Assembly: GCF_000346465.2 (NCBI RefSeq)
Contig: NC_034013.1
Location: 5,725,598-5,789,597 of the forward strand
Origin: Prunus persica
Lineage: Eukaryota; Streptophyta; Magnoliopsida; Rosales; Rosaceae
Length of the DNA: 64,000 bases
Reading direction: 5' to 3'
The first letter of the stretch is position 1; every line of letters starts with the position of its first letter. A program made the position numbers and the translations under genes. The notes under the pieces were generated by a model. That model had not been told where the DNA came from, did not search any database, and saw only the letters and a list, made by a program, of their open reading frames with translations. This document shows, piece after piece, positions 47,243 to 59,851 of the stretch.

Positions 47243-47938
47243 ATGAAGGGGAAAATGGAAGGTGATTTTCAGTTTGGGTCGAATTCAAATTCTTTGGATC
47301 TTCTCTCTGAGGTTGCAGTTGTTGTCAAAAATTGGGAGGAAGAAGATGTTGAGAAGGCCATGTCCATGGCTGTGAGAAGCCGCTGCAATCCACTTCAGGG
47401 ATTTGGGTTTGATGGGTATTTGGTTCCTGACAGGGCCACGATCAAGATAACGAGTAGGGTTAGGGTTTCATCATCATCATCATCATCATCTGCCTTGGAT
47501 ATGTTGCTTCAAGTTACAAGCAATGAATTGATGGAGTTGGAAAAAGCCAACACCTTCAGTTGCATATGCATACCGAAGAAGAAAAGAACAAGTCTGAGGA
47601 GGGGGAGGACAATGCTAACTTCCTTTCCATGCTCTTCTCATGATTCCATCCCACTCCATCAGATACCAAGGAAGAAAAGGTCCAATCTGAGGAGGACTAA
47701 AAGGGCTTTCTTGCCAGATTTTTCTCATGATTCCACCGTCCAAGTTATAAAAAAGGCTATGCAAGAATTAGAAAGGGTTTTGGCAGAGAAGGGTACTGTT
47801 GACTTCACACTCTTCCCACTCAACGACATTTGCATACCCAAGAAGAAAGCTGCCAAAGTGAATGCAATGGAGCTCTGCTCATTCCGGCTTAACTCCCCTT
47901 CCTGTTCAAGTACTTCTTGCATCAGCCAGGACTGTTAG
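47243..47938 (+). CDS. Unrecognised basic protein with internal repeats
   Basis: Single-exon ORF of 231 residues starting MKGKMEGDFQFG (an in-frame open stretch extends back to 47186; the 47243 ATG suits the leader better). It has an acidic N-terminal region with a possible helix (VVVKNWEEEDVEKAMSMAV), a serine run (eight Ser, encoded by TCA repeats at 47470-47490), then three related basic segments CIPKKKRTSLRR, QIPRKKRSNLRR and CIPKKKAAKV separated by SHDS-containing spacers. A helical stretch VIKKAMQELERVLAEKG precedes the last. No catalytic motif, signal peptide or membrane segment. The repeated KKKR clusters could be nuclear localisation signals (inference). Confidence 0.65.
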   Translation: MKGKMEGDFQFGSNSNSLDLLSEVAVVVKNWEEEDVEKAMSMAVRSRCNPLQGFGFDGYLVPDRATIKITSRVRVSSSSSSSSALDMLLQVTSNELMELEKANTFSCICIPKKKRTSLRRGRTMLTSFPCSSHDSIPLHQIPRKKRSNLRRTKRAFLPDFSHDSTVQVIKKAMQELERVLAEKGTVDFTLFPLNDICIPKKKAAKVNAMELCSFRLNSPSCSSTSCISQDC

Positions 47939-50900
47939 TGCACTGCATACATATCAGGAGTAAGGTCTTTTAGTTTTGTTATAGAGATTCTTTGGGTTTC
48001 TTGCTTCTGAAACCAATTCATTAATTGATTAAAGTGTAAATCATTATATATAGTTGATTGAATTTAATTGTTCTATTTTTCTTATAAAGGATTGAATTGT
48101 ATGTTGTTATCTCTTCAATGGAATGAATCTTCAATGGGGTTCTGTGCATACTCAAATTGAGGCAAGTTTTTCTCTTTTGCTTTCTCATTTTCGCATGCTA
48201 TTCTGTCTGCCTGTCCATTTTTATATTCTTTTCCTCATTAATTCATGCTTCATATTTGGAATTGAAATTTTTTAATTAGATTATGCATACGTTAATTTCT
48301 AATTATTTGGTTGGCTAATATCATCATTCTACTTATGGAGGAGAAGAGAAGAGCTATCTTCTTTATTGTCTCATAATTTTTTAATCTGTGGCTAATATTT
48401 GCGTTTGGTACCTTTTGTGCAATTTTGTTATTGTGTCCCACATGGCTTTCATGTTTTTTTGGGTCAAGTAAAAACAGCTAAGCAATGCAAAAATCTCTAT
48501 TTTGGTTAACTGGGGTATAATTTTGACAAACATGATACAATATTCATGAAGGATCAACTTTTGAGTCTTGGATCATCTAGTTTAGTACTTTCAGCTAGAT
48601 TGGATGATTTGTTTGGTGATTATGTAGCAATTATAGTTTGAAAGAGGAACTACAGAGGCATGAGCAAGAAATGTCATGTTGGTGCAGTTAATAGCATATT
48701 TTTTGACCTTTAGTCAATTTGCAATGTAAATTGTAAACAGCATATGGTTCTGGACTATGCTCTGTTTACAATCAATCAAACATCCAACACCTTAGAGGAT
48801 GCTAGTTCTTCTTACTGTTCAGTATCAGTACAAGTTGTTGACTTTCATCCTTCAACCTCTGTAAAACTTAGACGTATTTCTGAATATCTTTGTTACAGTG
48901 CGTTAGTACTCTTTCCATGGAGCTGTCCCTTTCTATGGAATTAGGCTCAGAAAATCTGTATAATTAAGCTCATCACAAGTATAGAAAGTGGTGAATTTGT
49001 ATAATTCCCCACTCCGTGAATCTGTACAATTATGCTCATTACTGGTATAGAAGAACTGTCCCTCCACAAAGAAAATTTGTATATTTAGGCTCTGGAATGC
49101 TATGTGGTGAATTTCAACTCTTTCACTAACCAATCTTCAACTTTCCTTTGATTATTACTTGAAGAACTGGATTAATTGTCATATCTGAAAGTGCAGCTTG
49201 TCCTTTGTAATTCTTGAGCAATTCTTCTCTGTGGTTCTGATTTCTACTTCCTTTCTTGAGCAATGAGGAAGAAAAAGGAGCCAACCAGTTCACTGCCTCA
49301 GTGAAGAAGTCGTTCAGAAAATGCAAATGAGAATTAAGCACCAGTGGAGAGCATTTCTCGTAAATGAGGTAAGATTCTTATAAACAACCAAAACTAATCT
49401 CAAAATTCAAAATTATGCTGTTGAAGATAAGATAATTTTTTAGCTCGCAATCAGACATATCACATGGACCTCTAGTTGAATTCTTATAGCCACCAATAGT
49501 GACAAGCCTAAGCTCATGAGTCTGTTTGGAGAGCAATGAACAGCAGAGTAATGAGGATGAAACGTCTATTGGTGCAGTGCATAGCATATTTTTTGACCTT
49601 TTGACAATTTGATTTCTAAGCAGCATATCCTGCTCTCTCTCTCCCTCTTCATTTATTTTTCTCTCCAACCTTCTCAGATTCATCTCACTTGTTGAGGCTA
49701 TCAAATATCTGTTATCTGCGTGGTGCAACATTTCTGTGCATATACTATGTTCGCTGCATTGAAAGTCTTGTTTACCTGATTGTTCTTGTTGTTAGGTCTC
49801 TCTTTATCCCCCTCCCCCTTTCCTCTTTTCCTGATCTTCTCGCTTTCATCTCAGTTTTTGAGGCTTTCGGGTATCGGTTGTGTGCTTGGTGCAGGATTTC
49901 TGTACATGTACTATGCTCACTATACAAGGGAAGTTTCTCTAGAACTTAATATTGATCTATATTTTGCTATGAAATGCAAATCTTATGCATCCAAATCCTT
50001 CAAGGTGGCTAAGCATTTTAAATGTCTTGGATGGTCTCCCAGGTTTACGTTGTTTTTCAGCTGATCATATGAATTATCTTGATTGATGATTATGTATGGA
50101 CAACTTGTCTGTCTTTCCTTGTATGTTTATTAAACTTTAAGCTCTCTTGTATGAAAAAAGAGGTTCGGTGTATTCTTACCTTGTTGGGTGATGTGTTGGG
50201 ATTTCATCTCAAAAGTAAATTTATAATTGAAATTATTTCTTTTGAAAGGTTATATTCGACACATGATTGTTATTTTTTTTTTGGAACTCCTGAACGTGTT
50301 TGAAAGATTTTGCAGGGATTTCATCTCAAAAGTAACCTTGTTTTTTGTTTTTGTTTTTTTTTTTTGCTAAACAAAGAATAAATTCAATTTGTTGCAAACC
50401 TTGTTTCTATGTTTTTTTTGCTAAACATAATTCGCAATGTTTTTAAGTTCCTATGACTTTCACTTGGTAACAATTTCAAGAATAATCAAAACAAGAAACC
50501 TTTGATTAAAAATTGGTCAACCTTGATTAAAAAAAGCAAAAAAGAAAAAAAAGCTATTCAACCTTAGCTAATGAAAAATAAACATATGTTAATTTGGGTG
50601 CACAAATAACACAAGCATATGTTAATTGTCACGCATTCCTCATCCTAAATTGGTCCAATGCGCCCCTCTTCAGGTCATTAAGTTATTTTACTTGTCATGC
50701 CTTCACAATGATGCATTGTTCTACATTCAATTAAGTGTGAATCTCATTTATGAACTATCAACTCAAATATAAACATGAGTCTAATTCATAAAGACTTGAC
50801 GTGCAGGTAAACACTGGTACCTAAAAGACAAACAAAATAGATAATTCTTTTTATTTCCAACAAGGTTTGTGGAATGGCTCTTTTGATTTGAATTGATTAC

Positions 50901-51312
50901 ATGAGATATGGGAGGAAATTAATTAAGTAATACCAACAGGGTTTGAATATAGAAACTGTTATCTGATCCTACTGTCTACAAACTGTTATCTAATGCTATT
51001 GTCCGTGTAGAAGCCAATGTGATATGTGCCGTATTACAATAAGTTTTGTAAAAACTCACCCGTCGTCTAAATGTACAATTTGAAAAGTATTTAAACTGAT
51101 GAGGCCATTTAGCTACGCTACCGTTCATCTAAATGTATTGAAAACTATTTAAACCGATGGGGCCATATCTAATACCGATCATGGAAAAACACATATTTAT
51201 GTTATGAATTATTATTATTATTTTTTAATCTTATCTTGCTCCTCAGACTTCTTCAGCATCATTCTGCACTTTTTATTTGGTTAAGAACACACTTGTATTG
51301 TAGGGGATAACA
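47939..51312. other. 3' flank and intergenic, with direct repeats
   Basis: No recognised gene. Two diverged direct-repeat pairs are visible: 48680-48745 with 49570-49630 (both contain ATAGCATATTTTTTGACCTTT and AGCATAT), and 49640-49770 with 49800-49925 (GTTGAGGCTAT/GTTTTTGAGGCTTT through TATACTATGTTCGCT/GTACTATGCTCACT). The open frames across them have no known domain. Confidence 0.45.
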
Positions 51313-52079
51313 TGTTGGTTTTTGCAAGGCATTGGAAACATATTTGAGTTGAAGGTCTTTATAAGACTTACTCTTGGAAATAGAATAGTTTGGATTAGGC
51401 TATGCAAGCCACTCAGTTGAGTGGCTTGTGGGTTTGGCATTTGGGTCAATGCCTAATCAGTTGGGTCAATGGTTAATTTATATATATATATATATAATAT
51501 ATATATTTAATTGGGGCTCTTGGGCTCTGTGATTTAAAATTAAACCCGATTAATTAAATTAATTGCAAGTTAATTAATTAATTAATTGAATTACTTTTTA
51601 AAATTCAAAAATCATATAAGTTTGTCTGATTGGGTTTTACTGTCAACAAGTATCAGTCCTCTATATAAACAGGAGCCCTAGTTCTGTTGAAACACATCAA
51701 AAAATGTAGATATCATTCGAAGTCATCATTCATATTCATAGCCTGAGAGAAACACACTAATTTCGCCAAAAATCAAAGCCCTAGTGCTAGGACTTTGATT
51801 TTAGATAGTTGTATCCTAGTGGAGTAGACGCATGTAGAACTACAAGCACTAAATATGGGTGAAATTTTGTTTCAAGGACATTGCAAACTGCAAGCCTCTA
51901 TCTGAAAAATCAGTCAGTTTTTATTTTACTGCATTGTTTAATTTTGTGATTTTATTTATTGTTTAATTTAATTGTTAAATTAAGTTATTGGTGTAATACT
52001 GATTGTTCATCCAACATTCTTGAAACAGAAATAGATCAACAATTAGTGTCTATTAATGGAGTCAATGGGGCTTAGAATC

Positions 52080-55030
52080 CTCACTCTAAAAAGCCAGAGA
52101 AGTTCAAAGGAGTGGACTTCAAATGATGGCAACAAAAGATGTTGTGTTATTTAACAACAATGAACTTGGCAAATGTTATCAAAGAAGAAGTTTCAGTGGC
52201 AAAAGAGGATCCCATTCCAAAGAAAACTTTAAGTGCCATAGATGCTTAGAAGTATTTTGAATTTTGTTGTAGGAACTATATCTTGAACAGTCTGGATGAT
52301 AATCTTATGATATTTACCCAGCCTGTAAAATAGCCAAGGAATTATGGGAATCACTAGAGAAAAAAATATAAAATCGAAGATGCTGGTTCTAAGAAGTTTG
52401 TCATTGGCAAATTTCTGAAATTTAGTATGGTGGATTTCAGGTTTGTCATCACACAAGTTGAAGAACTCCATAAGTTAATCGCTAAACTTCATGCTGAGGA
52501 ATGTTCAATTTATGAACATTTTTAGGTTGGTGCAATGATTGAGAAATTACCATCGTCTTGGAATGATTTTAAGATATGCCTTAAGCATAAGCGCAGAGAG
52601 ATGAATATGAAAGATCTCATTCTCAGGCTACGAGTGGAAGAGGATCATAAGAAAGGTTACAAAAATGATGTGTCTGCCTTATAAGCCAATGCCAATATCG
52701 TTGAGGGAAAAGCCTTCAAACCAAAGGATCAATCTAAGAAGAATAAGGGCAAGAATTTTAACAAGCAAGATGCTACCCTTGCACTAAAGGCAAAGGATTT
52801 CAAGAAGATTAAGGGCTCTTGCTGGGTTTGTGGAAAACTAGGCCATAAAGCACAAGAATGTCGCCATTGAATGGACCATAATCCTACCAATCAAGGCAAC
52901 AATCATAGGCGAAACAACTAGGCCAATGTGACTGAGGATTTTGTTGCTGTTGTTTCATAAACCAATATGGTTTCAAATGACAAAGATTGGTGGATATTGA
53001 TACAGGTGCTACAAAGCATATTTATGGTGACATAAATATGTTTTCTGATTACCATCAGATTTTTGGTGGAGAAAAGCAATATATGGGCAATGCCTCTGCT
53101 TTTGTAATTCAAGGAAAAGGCAAAGTGGTGCTGAAATTCACTTGTGAAAACCGTGCAGAATGTGCTGCATGTTCCAGAAATGAGGAAAAATCTCGTGTCA
53201 GGCCCATTGTTGAGTAACAAGGGCTTTAAACTTGTATTTGAGTTTGACAAGTTTGTCCTAACTAAGGGAGGAACGTTTGTAGGAAAAGGCTACTTGGCTG
53301 ATTGTCTTTTCCAACTCAATGTATTAGCTTTTGATGCTATTATTGAAATAAATAAGGCTTCTACTTATATTGTTGAGTCATCTACTTTATGGCATGCTAG
53401 ATTAGGACATGTTAAATTTTCATTCTTCATATAGAATGTGTAATTTAGAACTATTTGAAAAGTTTAATATTGTTTTCAATAATAAGAGCCAAACATTTAT
53501 GGAATCCAAATTTGCTAGATAAAATTTTAAGTCAGTTTTGGGAAGATCAAATGAATTACTTGGTCTAATTCATAGTGATCTTTGTGACTTTAAGTCTACA
53601 CCAACTCGTGGAGGGAAGAATTATTAAATCTCCTTCATTGATGATTGCAGTAAGTTTTGCTATGTTTACTTGATTCATAGCAAAGATGAGGTTGTGAATA
53701 TGTTTAAGACATATATGGCTGAAGTAGAGAATCAACTTGAGAGAAAAATTAAGGTACTTAGATCAGATAGAGGTGGGGAGTATGAATCTTAGGCATTCTC
53801 TAACTTTCGTACTACACATGGAAGGAATTGTACATCAAACAATAGCTCCTTACACACCACAACAAAGTGGTGTTGTATAAAGGAAAAATAAAACTTTTAA
53901 AGATATGATTAATTCCATGTGAAATAGCTCCAGGCTTCCACACAACATGTGGAGTGAAGCATTACTTACTGCAAATAGAGTTTTAAATAAAATCCCACAT
54001 AAGAAGACTAATAAGTCTCCTTATGAAATATGGAAAGAAAGAATACCCACTTATAAGACACTGAAAGTATAGGGTTGTCTAGCAAAAGTACAATTTCCTT
54101 TACCAAAGCGAACTAAACTTGGACCAAAGACTATTGATTGTGTATTTATTGGATATGCGAACAATAGTGCTGCTTATAGATCTCTAGTAGTGAAATTTGA
54201 AATTCCGGACATACATATTAACACTATCATTGAATCAGTTAATGCAGAATTCTCTATGGAAATATATCCTTACGAAGAAAATAAATCTGGTTCAACTATA
54301 AAGTGGTCACATGATCAAATTCATGATGAAGTCTTTTCCCCAAGAGTTCAAGAAATAGATTCTAAACCAAGAAGAGGAACAAGAACAAAAGTATCAAAGA
54401 ACTTTGGGCCATATTTTCTTACTTTCTTGTCTGAAAGTGAACCACAAACTTATCATGAAGCCATAACTTCACCTGAGGCTCCTTTTTGGAAGGAAGCAAT
54501 AAAAAATGAAGTAGAGTCCATTATGCAAAATAATACATGGGAATTGGTTGATTTACCTCTTGATAATAACCCATTGGATGCAAATGGATTTTCAAAAAGA
54601 GGCCACAAGTTGATGGCACCATTGACGTATAAGGCACGTTTGGTTGCTAAGGAATACCACCAAAAGGAGGGTTTGGATTATTTCGACACTTATTCTCCAA
54701 TTTCACGTATTACATCTATTAGGATGCTAATAGCAATTGCGGTTGTTTACAATTTGGATATACACCAAATGGATGTAAAAACTGCTTTTCTAAATGGAGA
54801 ATTAGATGAAGAAATATACATATAACAATCTGATCAAAGGATAAGAAAAGAAGATGTGTGTAAGCTTGGGAAGTCATTATATGGACTTAAACAAGCACCA
54901 AAACATAGTGTGTAATATCCATTGATTATGTAAATCCGAAGGAAAATATAGCAGATCCTTTGACAAAAGGCCTACCAAGAGATCAAACACTGTATGCATC
55001 AAGGGGAATAGGACTCAAGCCAATTCAATA
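52080..55030 (+). pseudogene. Copia gag-pol remnant (plus strand)
   Basis: Order: gag (KPEKFKGVDFK, about 52090; VEELHKLIAKLHAEE; MIEKLPSSWNDFK), zinc knuckle CWVCGKLGHKAQEC (52820-52865), protease DTGATKHIYGD (near 52998), pre-integrase LWHARLGH (53387), integrase (VLRSDRGGEYES, about 53755), reverse transcriptase start (WKEAIKNEVESIMQNNTW at 54487, MDVKTAFLNGEL at 54770). The frame then jumps near 54905 to the last residues of RNase H (NIADPLTKG, 54947), so the catalytic part of RT and most of RNase H are deleted. Many stops and frameshifts throughout. Confidence 0.87.
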
Positions 55031-55091
55031 AATCAAACCGGGCGGAAACCTAACCTAGTTGATTGGAGATCCCATGGTCTAGGTTCAATAG

Positions 55092-56272
55092 TGTCACGGG
55101 ATGAGCGAGCGGCGCGGCGCGGCGGAAGCGAAATACACATTTCGCCACTCAAAGCACACCCGTGCGGCCCAGGATCCCTTCGAATCCTGGTCAGCCTTCT
55201 CCCACTTCATGATATTCATGACTCTCACAACTCCGCGAGAGGTTTACCTTCAAGTGTCGTCTTCCACTAGACAACGAGTCACACTACCGTATGACAATAC
55301 AATCACCCCACATCCGGCAACGAACCCTTGACGCCCATACATCAAGCGTTGCATAAGACACGTCAACTGCATCGACCACGTCGCATGCTTTCCTCATGTC
55401 TCGCTCATGTCCATGTCAAGACATAGCGATCCAACACACCATCGGTTTACCCACACTTCTGTTGGTCATTCCTTGAGCGTCCACGATAGCCCACATCCTC
55501 AAGCTATACACGCAAGCTGTTATACTTGCATGTCGCCCAAGCCTTGGCGACATATATATTCCGAATGTCCCACATAACCGTCTATGCATTGCATGGGGTC
55601 GCAACCCATGCGTACCGGCATCCGAATATAGTCCTTCAATATTAGACAAGGCCGAACCCAAGCCAAGTCCATCGAGTATTGTCATATGCCTCGCTAGCCG
55701 ATGGCATAGCGAATGCCATACGTTGACCTCACTCTTTCCAACGATGCGCAATACGAACGGCCCTGCGTGTTCGTACTGTCCTCGGGAATTCCTTTCCCTC
55801 GGAGGCACAGATTATCCTTCAACAATCTTATGCCCGCCCCTATGACTATCTCCAATGTCATAAGGATGCTCGCTTAGTGCCACAAGGGTGTAAGCACCAG
55901 GGGTGGTGGAGAGCATGACACCATGTCACCCCCTATATAGCATTTTATGCATTTAGCCTTCTGCCAGGAGGGAACATCACCTATGCACGAGGAGTCATAA
56001 TTGGGCATAACTCTTTCATACGAACTCCGAATGGCAAACCGTCAGTTGCGTTTCCTGCGTCTCGACATCACGGACATTTCGGTATTCTTGGTTCCCTCAG
56101 GTTCCTCCCGTAACCTTCGAAAATACCCAAAATACCCTTCACAAGTGCAACTTGGCCAACACCAACCATTCTAGCTCTTAAGCTATCGCCCGTCCACACT
56201 TAGACTACTTCATAAGCGCATAGATGTCCCAACGGAGTCACGGTAGCACTTGTCTAAATGCGACCCGTGACA
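55092..56272. mobile_element. GC-rich solo-LTR-like insertion
   Basis: Begins TGTCACGGG and ends CCCGTGACA, an inverted TG...CA end as in LTRs. AATAG (55087-55091) recurs at 56272-56276, overlapping the last base, so the target duplication is 4 or 5 bp. A TATA-like CTATATAG lies at 55932. The block is much richer in GC and CpG than its surroundings. I see no protein domain in it. Confidence 0.65.
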
Positions 56273-56880
56273 ATAGGCAAACTAGTTGGGGATGATTCAA
56301 AGTATTGAACACACATAATGCCCATTTCTATGATATGCATTTAATGACATTAATATCTTGTTATCAAGAGGAATATGACAAACTATTCTCAATTAATGTC
56401 ACCTATGTAGGAGTAAATGTGGGGTCGCATTTTTGAGAGTTAATATGGCTAAAACTCTCTAAAGCTCCTAGGAAAACTAGAATTTGTTCAGGACCAAAAT
56501 GAACACAAACGTATGAATTGATGTGTGTCATATTTGATATGTGTGAGATATATTGTCTTGGTTTACTAATAAGAGTGAATAGTTCAAGTTCATTATATCC
56601 ACTGTGTCACCAGGTGGACCTAATATATTTTCACTAGGGTAAGTTCAAGTCCAAAAGACACTTCTCCTGATGCATATCATTTCTACTATCTCTGAGGTGA
56701 TCCAGGGATCATTTGCATTTAAATTTCCATTCAAATGTGGGGTATGTGTTTAGGTGTTTGAATACAAATTTCAACTCAAATGTGGGGTATTGTTGTTTTT
56801 GCAAGGCATTGCAAATATGTTTGAGTTGATATTAGTCCTACATTAGAAAATTAGAATTCCTTAAAGGTGTTTATAAGATT

Positions 56881-58755
56881 TGTCAAAATCAACCAGTACT
56901 TAGGTAGAATATTGATTCATTGATATTCATCCCGTAACAATGGATACAATATAAACGTGTACGAGTCCTATCAACATAGAGATAACTATCTAGGATTTAC
57001 ATAAATAGGATAGAAACACATGAACTAATTTGAAGTACTTCTTCAAGAATTATCACAATCTGATAATTGTGCCAACAACAAAGCTTCTGGTAGTTTTCCC
57101 AAGCACAACAATTGTGCCACCTGCCATGTACTTACAAGTTACAATTACCATCATCGAACACTTTCCACAATTGTTATATTCCCCCTCAATGGCGAACCCA
57201 AAATCTTTATGCTACCACAGCATTGAAATAGTCATCCCCGCTAATGAAACATAAAGAGCTGCATTACCAATCACAATGTGTACTTTTGAATCGAACTTGC
57301 TTGGTGGATAATCTACAATCGTCCCTTTTGACAATCATTTACCCAAACACAAGCCTGATGTCATGGCAGAGGAATGCTGGTATGCTCGGTTCTTCACTTC
57401 CACAGAATTTGATATGCAAGTTGTCAACAAGAAACACAGACCTATTTTAGCATTTGGTCAGCCCAAGCGTTGTCCCAACAGTATGATTACATTGCAAATT
57501 GGTGCTTTAAAATATACAGGAAGTGCCTTTTCTTATAGCAACGTTGGAAAGAGAAATTAGTTTGTAGTCAAGACTCATATCAAAAACCCGTGTGCTATAA
57601 GGTTGACTACGAACTAGTTGTTGCACCAATTAACCCGTGAATATAATTAGGGTATTGTTAAGCGAATATTAAAATTAACTGAATACACTTTATTATCAAA
57701 CTATTTATTGAATTTCTAAGTTACCCTAATATAAAATGATCAAAATGAACATACTGAATTGTGAAATAAATGTTATTTTGATAAGTACACACTCATCATA
57801 TTCAACCCTAAATTGAATTGTAAAACCAAAAAGTTTTTGTAACTTTCATGACAGAGTTGCTCATCAACTTCCTTGGCTTCTCCGCATCTGTAAAAAAGCT
57901 GACCTTCCCATCAAATACCAAGGCCCAGCCTTCACCACCGTAAAACAGTGCTATTCATATGACCTACTTGTGGCCCCTAGACCAATTGAATTGAGTACAA
58001 GCATTAACATGTAGGATTTCGTTTGGTTTGCTATGCGTGGGTAGGAATTGAAACTTGGACCAAAAGTGAGGACTAGTTTAGAATATTCTGGAAACAACTC
58101 AATACTTAATGGACGTCTGAGTAAGAGCATCGATAATTCTTGGTTGCATAATTCAAGAACATGGTTAGGCTGATGTTCCTACTATGGTTCAAACTAGTAT
58201 ACTTGATGCTTTCATGCATTCCCAATTTGAAATTGAATGCCTCTGCCTTCTCAATTAGGAGTGGGCTTCCAGAGATACAATACAACTATCCCCTGTTGAA
58301 GTTTGGCGTTGTGTGATAGTGTAATAGGGTGTATAAGGGGTATTTTGGTAGATAAATAGGGTGTACTTAGATCATAAAGTGTACTCAGTTAATTTTAGGG
58401 TTTCTTTAACAACACTTATACAATTAACATGTGTTTTGCATCAAATATGGCTTTGGGGCCCACTTTGTCAAAATTAGGGTTTTGGAAGTGCAATCATCTT
58501 ATTCTCTCCTCTTTTTTTAGATAAATAAAAAAATAAAATAAAAAAAGATTAGTGCAGATAAAAATGGAAGAAAACCAATCTTTATTAGTATGTATGTATG
58601 TGTATGCACAGCAGCACAAAAATACATTATTTTACATATTTTCACCAAACGTTTGTTTATTCATACAGGACAAATTAAAGAAGGTATGAAACAGAGCACA
58701 CATTAGGGTTCATAATTTTTCCCAAATATTATATGATATGAATAATTTCCCCCGA
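56881..58755. other. Intergenic, unrecognised short open frames
   Basis: 57030-57560 holds overlapping open frames (for example SLCYHSIEIVIPANE and MAEECWYARFFTSTEFDMQV, about 65 codons) that read like decayed protein coding sequence, but I cannot name a family. 57870-57965 read on the minus strand gives GWALVFDGKVSFFTDAEKPR, also coding-like and unassigned. The remainder is AT-rich and should include the 3' region of the inositol oxygenase gene. Confidence 0.35.
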
Positions 58756-59851
58756 TCACCATCTGAGCTTTTCTGGGAAGTACTTGTCAATAAGAGATAA
58801 ATAGTAAGGCTTTACTTTCTCAACATCAATTCGAACTTTGCTCTTGCTATAGAGGTCATATTTGTTGAATATTTGAAGCCACTTCAAATTCTCTTCATCC
58901 TCCTTGTTCATTAGGTGTTCATATGCCCCAGATTTGTGCAGAGGATAAAAAGAGTGATACCTAATGATGAACAATCCAGCCTGAGGCAAAGTGCTTCCAT
59001 TTTCCTTGGCCACCAAGTACATGTAGTCATCATGACCCCATGACATCATCACATTTTCAAGTCCACATCCATGGGAGTAAATTCCGTACTTAGAATTATA
59101 TGAAGGGTTGTTGTGGTCTGGATTTTCCTTGAAGTACTTGTGGTGAACAATGGCCTCATCAAAAGCACACCCAAGAGGATGCGTGTCTCCGACCACAGCC
59201 CATTGAGGAAGCCCTCCAAACTTAGGAAGCAGAAGCACTTTTCCAAGGTCATGAATAAGAGCAGTCAAGTGCAGCCAATCTTCATTGGGATAGTCTTTTC
59301 TAACTGCTTCTGCTGTTTGCAACAAGTGCTCAATCTGTGGTTCATCCAAATCAGGGTCACTGTCATCCACAACCTCATTCAGGAGCTCACAACATTCCCA
59401 TATGCTCATTTCCACTCTATTCAACTTGCTATACTCCTCTCTCATCTTCTTCACGAAATCGTACGTTTGGTTAATGTGGTTCAGCCGGTAGAATTCCTCC
59501 ACGCCTTTCTGCCTCTCACTTTCTGCATTATAGTCCCTGCAATCAATTCATTTTCATACCATGCATGCCGCACTTTAGTTCATATTGTTCACTGAAAGAA
59601 ACAAACACATCTAGCCAGCTTGAATTTGTTCACCAAATAATATGTATGTCTCATTATTTGAACATTTGAACGAATGAAATAACAGTCGCATCATTTGGTT
59701 GATAAATTTAGTGTACAAATTTCGTGAGTGTACATAATATAGTGTTTACGTAAAAATGTGAACAAAAGCATAATAACGCAAACCTGAATGACTGCCCAAA
59801 TGAATTAATTTCGGGGGAAATGAACGCGTCGCTTGCTGGTGCCACAGCCAT
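58756..59851 (-). CDS. MIOX: Myo-inositol oxygenase
   Basis: Cytosolic di-iron enzyme that cleaves myo-inositol with O2 to D-glucuronate, feeding UDP-glucuronate for cell wall (and a proposed ascorbate route). Two exons: 59784-59851 (MAVAPASDAFISPEINSFGQSF plus part of Arg) and 58756-59536, giving 282 aa. The family iron ligands are all in place by spacing: His93, His118, Asp119, His191, His217 and Asp250, with Lys122 for substrate. Recognisable blocks are EEFYRLNHINQTYDFV, WLHLTALIHDLGKVLLLP, GGLPQWAVVGDTHPLGC, SWGHDDYMYLVA and IIRYHSFYPLHKSGAYEHL; it ends KYFPEKLRW. It is shorter at the N-terminus than typical plant MIOX (about 300-317 aa) and has only one intron. No lesions. Confidence 0.95.

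Larger units (their letters stand above)
51313..56880 (+). mobile_element. Decayed Copia retrotransposon, interrupted
   Basis: The 5' LTR is 51313-52016 (TGTTGG...CCAACA). A 3' LTR fragment starts at 56791 after a purine-rich tract (ATGTGGGGTAT) and matches its first about 35 bases (TTTTTGCAAGGCATT), then differs by an indel and fades near 56880. Gag-pol remnants lie between. Further sequence has been lost and a GC-rich LTR-like element inserted at 55092-56272. Confidence 0.8.
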
